A stretch of 64,000 nt of DNA from Limnanthes douglasii subsp. nivea (Eukaryota; Streptophyta; Magnoliopsida; Brassicales; Limnanthaceae): positions 106,029,278 through 106,093,277 of the forward strand of contig JAUPFV010000003.1 in the NCBI GenBank assembly GCA_036936605.1, written 5' to 3'. Below, one piece after another: positions 61,436 through 64,000 of the stretch (within the stretch, counting starts at the first letter, position 1; the number at the start of each line of letters is the position of its first letter). The notes under the pieces are model-generated. The model did no database searches and was not told the origin of the DNA. It saw nothing but the letters and a program-made list of their open reading frames with translations. Made by a program: the position numbers and the translations under genes.

Positions 61436-61799
61436 CAGGTAGTGAACCAAAGTTGACTTTACATAAAAATATAAATAATATATTAAAGACATTAGTATAC
61501 TCATTAAAAAAACCATTTTTGGATAATCAAAATGAGAGCAAAAAGATAATTTATTTTTCTAATAATATTTAAAGTGGATCGATATCATATGAAATGTAAA
61601 TAATAATTGTTTTACTTTTATTCTATGGTTAGGATATGCATTCGAATTAACATATAATACTTAATAGGGTCAAGATATATATACCTAATTCTGGTTTAAG
61701 TATACCCAGTTTTGAGTATATCCAAAGGTGATTTAAGTATACCCAATTTTTTCTAAAAATACCATTTTTTAGGTATATAAGTCATTTTTTACTAACTTC
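61436..61799. other. AT-rich upstream region of the mobile-domain gene
   Basis: TTTAAGTATACCCA..TTTT occurs twice (about 61697 and 61730), and a TATATATA stretch is near 61675. It may hold a promoter. Nothing firmer can be said. Confidence 0.35.
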
Positions 61800-62432
61800 C
61801 ATCCAACACATTTTTGCCTCAACTTTCTCTCACTTCCCTCACTTCTCACACTTCTCTCTAAACTCTCAAACTCTCTTCTCTCAAAACCCACCACCACCAC
61901 CAACTACGTAAGTCTCTTAATTTAATTTTGCATTTTAATTTACTTGGATCTATGTTAGATTTTAGGATTAATATTAGATTAAGGTATGAATTTAGGGTTT
62001 AGGTATGAATTTAGGGTTTAGGTATGAATTTAGGATAGATTTTAGGGTAGAATTAGGTAGAATTTAGGGTTTATGGGCCATTTTCCAGCCTGGTTGTCGG
62101 CTGGAAAATGGTCGGCCGGTGGTGCACCTAGGGCAGCACCATCGGTGCGAAGGGTTGTGCCGCTCGGTACAGCCCCTGTGTACCGAGCGGCATAGCAGCA
62201 TGTGCCCCTCGGTACAGGTCTTTCGTACCGAGCGGTACAGGGGGTCTGTGCCGCTCGGTACGGGCTGCTGTGCACCTATGGTGCACAACCGAAACTTAAA
62301 AAAATTTAAGAAAAGAAATTTTAAAAATGAATTTAAAAATTTTAAAAAAAATGAAATTTTTAAGGAAATTCTTTCAATTGGAAGTTCGATTTCGAATTGT
62401 AGTTTTGTTTTTTTAATTTTGCGGTTTATAAT
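61800..62432 (+). promoter_or_regulatory. Probable 5' leader and leader intron of the mobile-domain gene
   Basis: A pyrimidine-rich leader (CTTTCTCTCACTTCCCTC..., 61820-61880) runs through a CCACCACCACCACC stretch to a donor CAACTAC|GTAAGT at about 61909. Three short TTTAGG(G/A)..TATGAA units follow (61985-62035), then the hairpin cluster. No clear acceptor was found before 62433. Confidence 0.4.
62078..62287. repeat. Cluster of perfect inverted repeats (GC-rich)
   Basis: Four hairpins in 210 bp. CCATTTTCCAGCC/GGCTGGAAAATGG (62078-62090 and 62099-62111; 13-bp stem, 8-nt loop). GCCGCTCGGTAC/GTACCGAGCGGC (62159-62170 and 62180-62191; 12-bp stem, 9-nt loop). CTCGGTAC/GTACCGAG (62208-62215 and 62225-62232; 8-bp stem, 9-nt loop). 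TGTGCACC/GGTGCACA (62269-62276 and 62280-62287; 8-bp stem, 3-nt loop). A fifth CCGCTCGGTAC lies at 62251-62261. It is far more GC-rich than its surroundings. Open frames here on both strands look incidental. Confidence 0.85.
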
Positions 62433-63047
62433 ATGTTATTAATTTCGTTAATTTTTTTGTATTATTGTACGTCCGATGCCTTTGAGGAGCGACGTTTTCC
62501 TCGCTCTAGGGCGTATCCCCCGGGATCACGGGGGCCACAACCGGGGAAGAATCTGAAGACGGTACAGGTCGTCGAAGATAAGAGGGTCCGCGATGCTAAG
62601 CGCGGACGAGATTCATCAAAGGATCCTGAGACTATTCGTCTTAGGGAGGAGGAGGAGAGGATAAGATCTGATCGGTCTTTGCGCCGAATCAACCATGGAC
62701 AGAGGAAAGAAAAATCCGTAGAGATTGCAGTGGATGATAGTAGAGGTGGAGGGTCCTCACGACGCGAGACGTCACATTCACGCCAATCACCACCTCCCGC
62801 TACTAGTGATCCACCACCTCCCGCTCGCAGTGCTTCATCCCCTGCGTATACTACTACACATCCACCACCTGTTAGTGAGAGGGTGGATGCTACTGAGGAC
62901 CCTGAGCATGACACCATCGATGAGGAACTTATCAATGCGATACACACAGAGGAGCAGCGGAAGACGTTTGCATTTCTAAAATGCAACAAGATACCTCTAT
63001 TTCCTGACTACAAGGAGCACGAGGTATATCACGTCTTCATCGGACAG
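62433..63047 (+). pseudogene. Plant mobile domain (MAIN-like) gene, first coding exon
   Basis: An open frame of 205 codons ends at a clean donor (GGACAG|GTAAGT) in phase 0. It is R/E/D-rich, then has proline-rich SPPPATSDPPPPA, then HDTIDEELINAIHTEEQRKTFAFLKCNK. The first residues (MLLISLIFLYYC) come from T-rich sequence that may be intron, so the true start is uncertain. Such N-terminal segments precede the mobile domain in transposon-associated MAIN-like proteins. It is called a pseudogene because the next exon is broken. Confidence 0.6.
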
Positions 63048-63122
63048 GTAAGTACCAAATTATTAAACGTCTAGTCTAAGGTTTTACTTTTATTTATGTT
63101 TGACTTAGTTTTTTATTTATAG
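63048..63122 (+). other. Intron of the mobile-domain gene
   Basis: 75 bp, GTAAGT...TTTATTTATAG, T-rich. It joins phase 0 to GRTSLGIQTHYNVLRMWDLS. Confidence 0.65.
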
Positions 63123-63954
63123 GGTCGCACTTCATTAGGCATACAGACACATTATAATGTGCTTCGTATGTGGGACCTGAGTGCACAGCCAGAGATGCAG
63201 CGACACTTGGCGCAGACTCCTTTCGGTCCTCTCATAGCTCACTTACCTCAGTACTTGATGAGGTATTCGTTAAGCGTTGGCATCAGGAGACCAACATGTT
63301 CCATTTCTCGTTCGGGGAAATGACGATTACCCTCGATGATGTGAGCTACATTACAGGTCTCCCTATAGTTGGCTGGACTTTAGATGTAGTCACGGCTCCA
63401 CGTGATGAGGCATACAACTGCTACGCTAGTATGTTAGGGTTGACAGTAGATGAGGTCCGTGATGAGATACAGTCCACTAGAGGTGTTGGCTTCAAGATCA
63501 AGTGGCTGCGGGAGACTTTCACCAGGGGTCGCTACATTGAGCAGACTGATGCAGAGACTATCCGCCAGGTATCACGAGCATACCTGATGTTCTTATTTGG
63601 TTGCACTATTTTTGCGGATACTAGTCAGAAAAGCGTCAAGGCTGACTATTTGTACGGGTTGGCGAATGTGGATTCTGGTTTGTGGGACATAGCGTGGGGT
63701 ACGAGTGCATTGGCATTCTTGTTCCGTGGTTTGGTGATGCTTCTAAAGCATCAAAGCATAAACGGTACGGATTTGTAGCCATGCTAGATTACTGGATTTA
63801 TGACAATTTCCCCATGTTTAGAGCCTCCGAGAATGCGGACCACGTAGGGAGACAGCCTAGGATTGTGAAGTGGCTACCAAAGCGGATTGTTGGGCAAAAC
63901 ATCCGCCCCAAATCAGTTGTTTGTACTCTCCTTTCAGATCAGAAGAAGAAAGAT
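63123..63954 (+). pseudogene. Plant mobile domain (PF10536-like) exon, frameshifted and partial
   Basis: The exon starts LRMWDLSAQPEMQRHLAQTPFGPLI. The frame must change near 63228 to give VKRWHQETNMFHFSFGEMT, then ITLDDVSYITGLPIVGW, the family's signature. It must change again near 63735 to give GDASKASKHKRYGFVAMLDY and YDNFPMFRASEN. A donor AAAGAT|GTAAGT ends the exon at 63954, and the gene continues beyond the window. Mobile-domain proteins include MAIN/MAIL factors in root meristem maintenance and silencing, and many copies in transposons. The two frameshifts and the TE-rich setting favour a transposon-borne or dead copy. Sequencing error cannot be excluded. Confidence 0.75.
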
Positions 63955-64000
63955 GTAAGTGTTTAAATTTTAGTAGTCAGTAGCATATTCATACTAAGTT

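Noticed and set aside
61985..62040. Interstitial telomere repeat (TTTAGGG)
   Set aside because: The unit is longer (TTTAGGGTTTAGGTATGAA-like) and occurs only about three times. It is not a run of TTTAGGG.
62042..62442. Open frames on both strands across the hairpin cluster
   Set aside because: Composition follows the inverted repeats. Frames on opposite strands mirror each other and no domain is present.

Overview
This window is plant nuclear DNA, most likely from a dicot. It is AT-rich and gene-poor, and is packed with decayed retroelements. The case for a plant rests on B-box (BBX) zinc-finger genes, Tat-type Ty3/gypsy elements with a second (archaeal-type) RNase H, plant L1-type LINEs with a C-terminal RNase H, a plant tRNA-like SINE and a plant-mobile-domain gene. 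No prokaryotic, organellar or virus sequence was recognised. Identities and boundaries below were judged by eye. Nothing was aligned or searched.

Layout, left to right. (1) 1-3300: + strand relict of a Tat-type gypsy element with a repeat-rich tail. (2) 3664-13899: block A1, a roughly 10.2 kb segment that recurs in direct orientation at 51672-61435 (A2). Both copies hold the same minus-strand LINE relict, the same minus-strand copia relict and, inside the LINE, the same 249-251 bp MITE with 9-bp target-site duplications. (3) 13911-20205: a nearly full-length + strand LINE with perfect 13-bp target-site duplications, inserted right at the end of A1. (4) 20219-24715 and about 32230-36997: blocks B1 and B2, an older duplication. 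Each carries one intact single-B-box protein gene (21623-22111 and 33908-34360), its promoter, its 3' region and a downstream copia LTR. (5) 25990-28900: decayed gypsy-type gag region. (6) 30999-32142: intronless, broken minus-strand retrocopy of an R3H-SUZ RNA-binding protein gene, flanked by 16-bp direct repeats. (7) 36070-41480: decayed copia element whose 5' LTR is the one in B2. (8) 42291-42928: unrecognised two-exon-like reading frame. (9) 43010-49640: minus-strand Tat-type gypsy element, fairly complete but inactivated. (10) 49645-51030: Athila-like fragment containing a SINE. (11) A2. (12) 61800-64000: broken plant-mobile-domain gene, preceded by a GC-rich hairpin cluster and running off the window.

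Only the two BBX genes look like functional host protein-coding genes. They are paralogous transcription regulators with a conserved promoter, including an ACGT-core element about 148 bp before each ATG, and a conserved 3'-side intron. Everything else that codes is transposon-derived or pseudogenic. The nested insertions give a relative history. The LTR in B1/B2 probably predates the BBX duplication. The SINE in the B1 upstream region came later than that duplication. The MITE, LINE and copia relicts in A predate the A1/A2 duplication. The + strand LINE and the R3H retrocopy look like comparatively late insertions. I found no convincing undescribed molecular system. The best leads are the R3H retrocopy, the BBX pair with its possible extra C-terminal exon, the hairpin cluster at 62.1-62.3 kb and the 48-kb-spaced 10-kb repeat.
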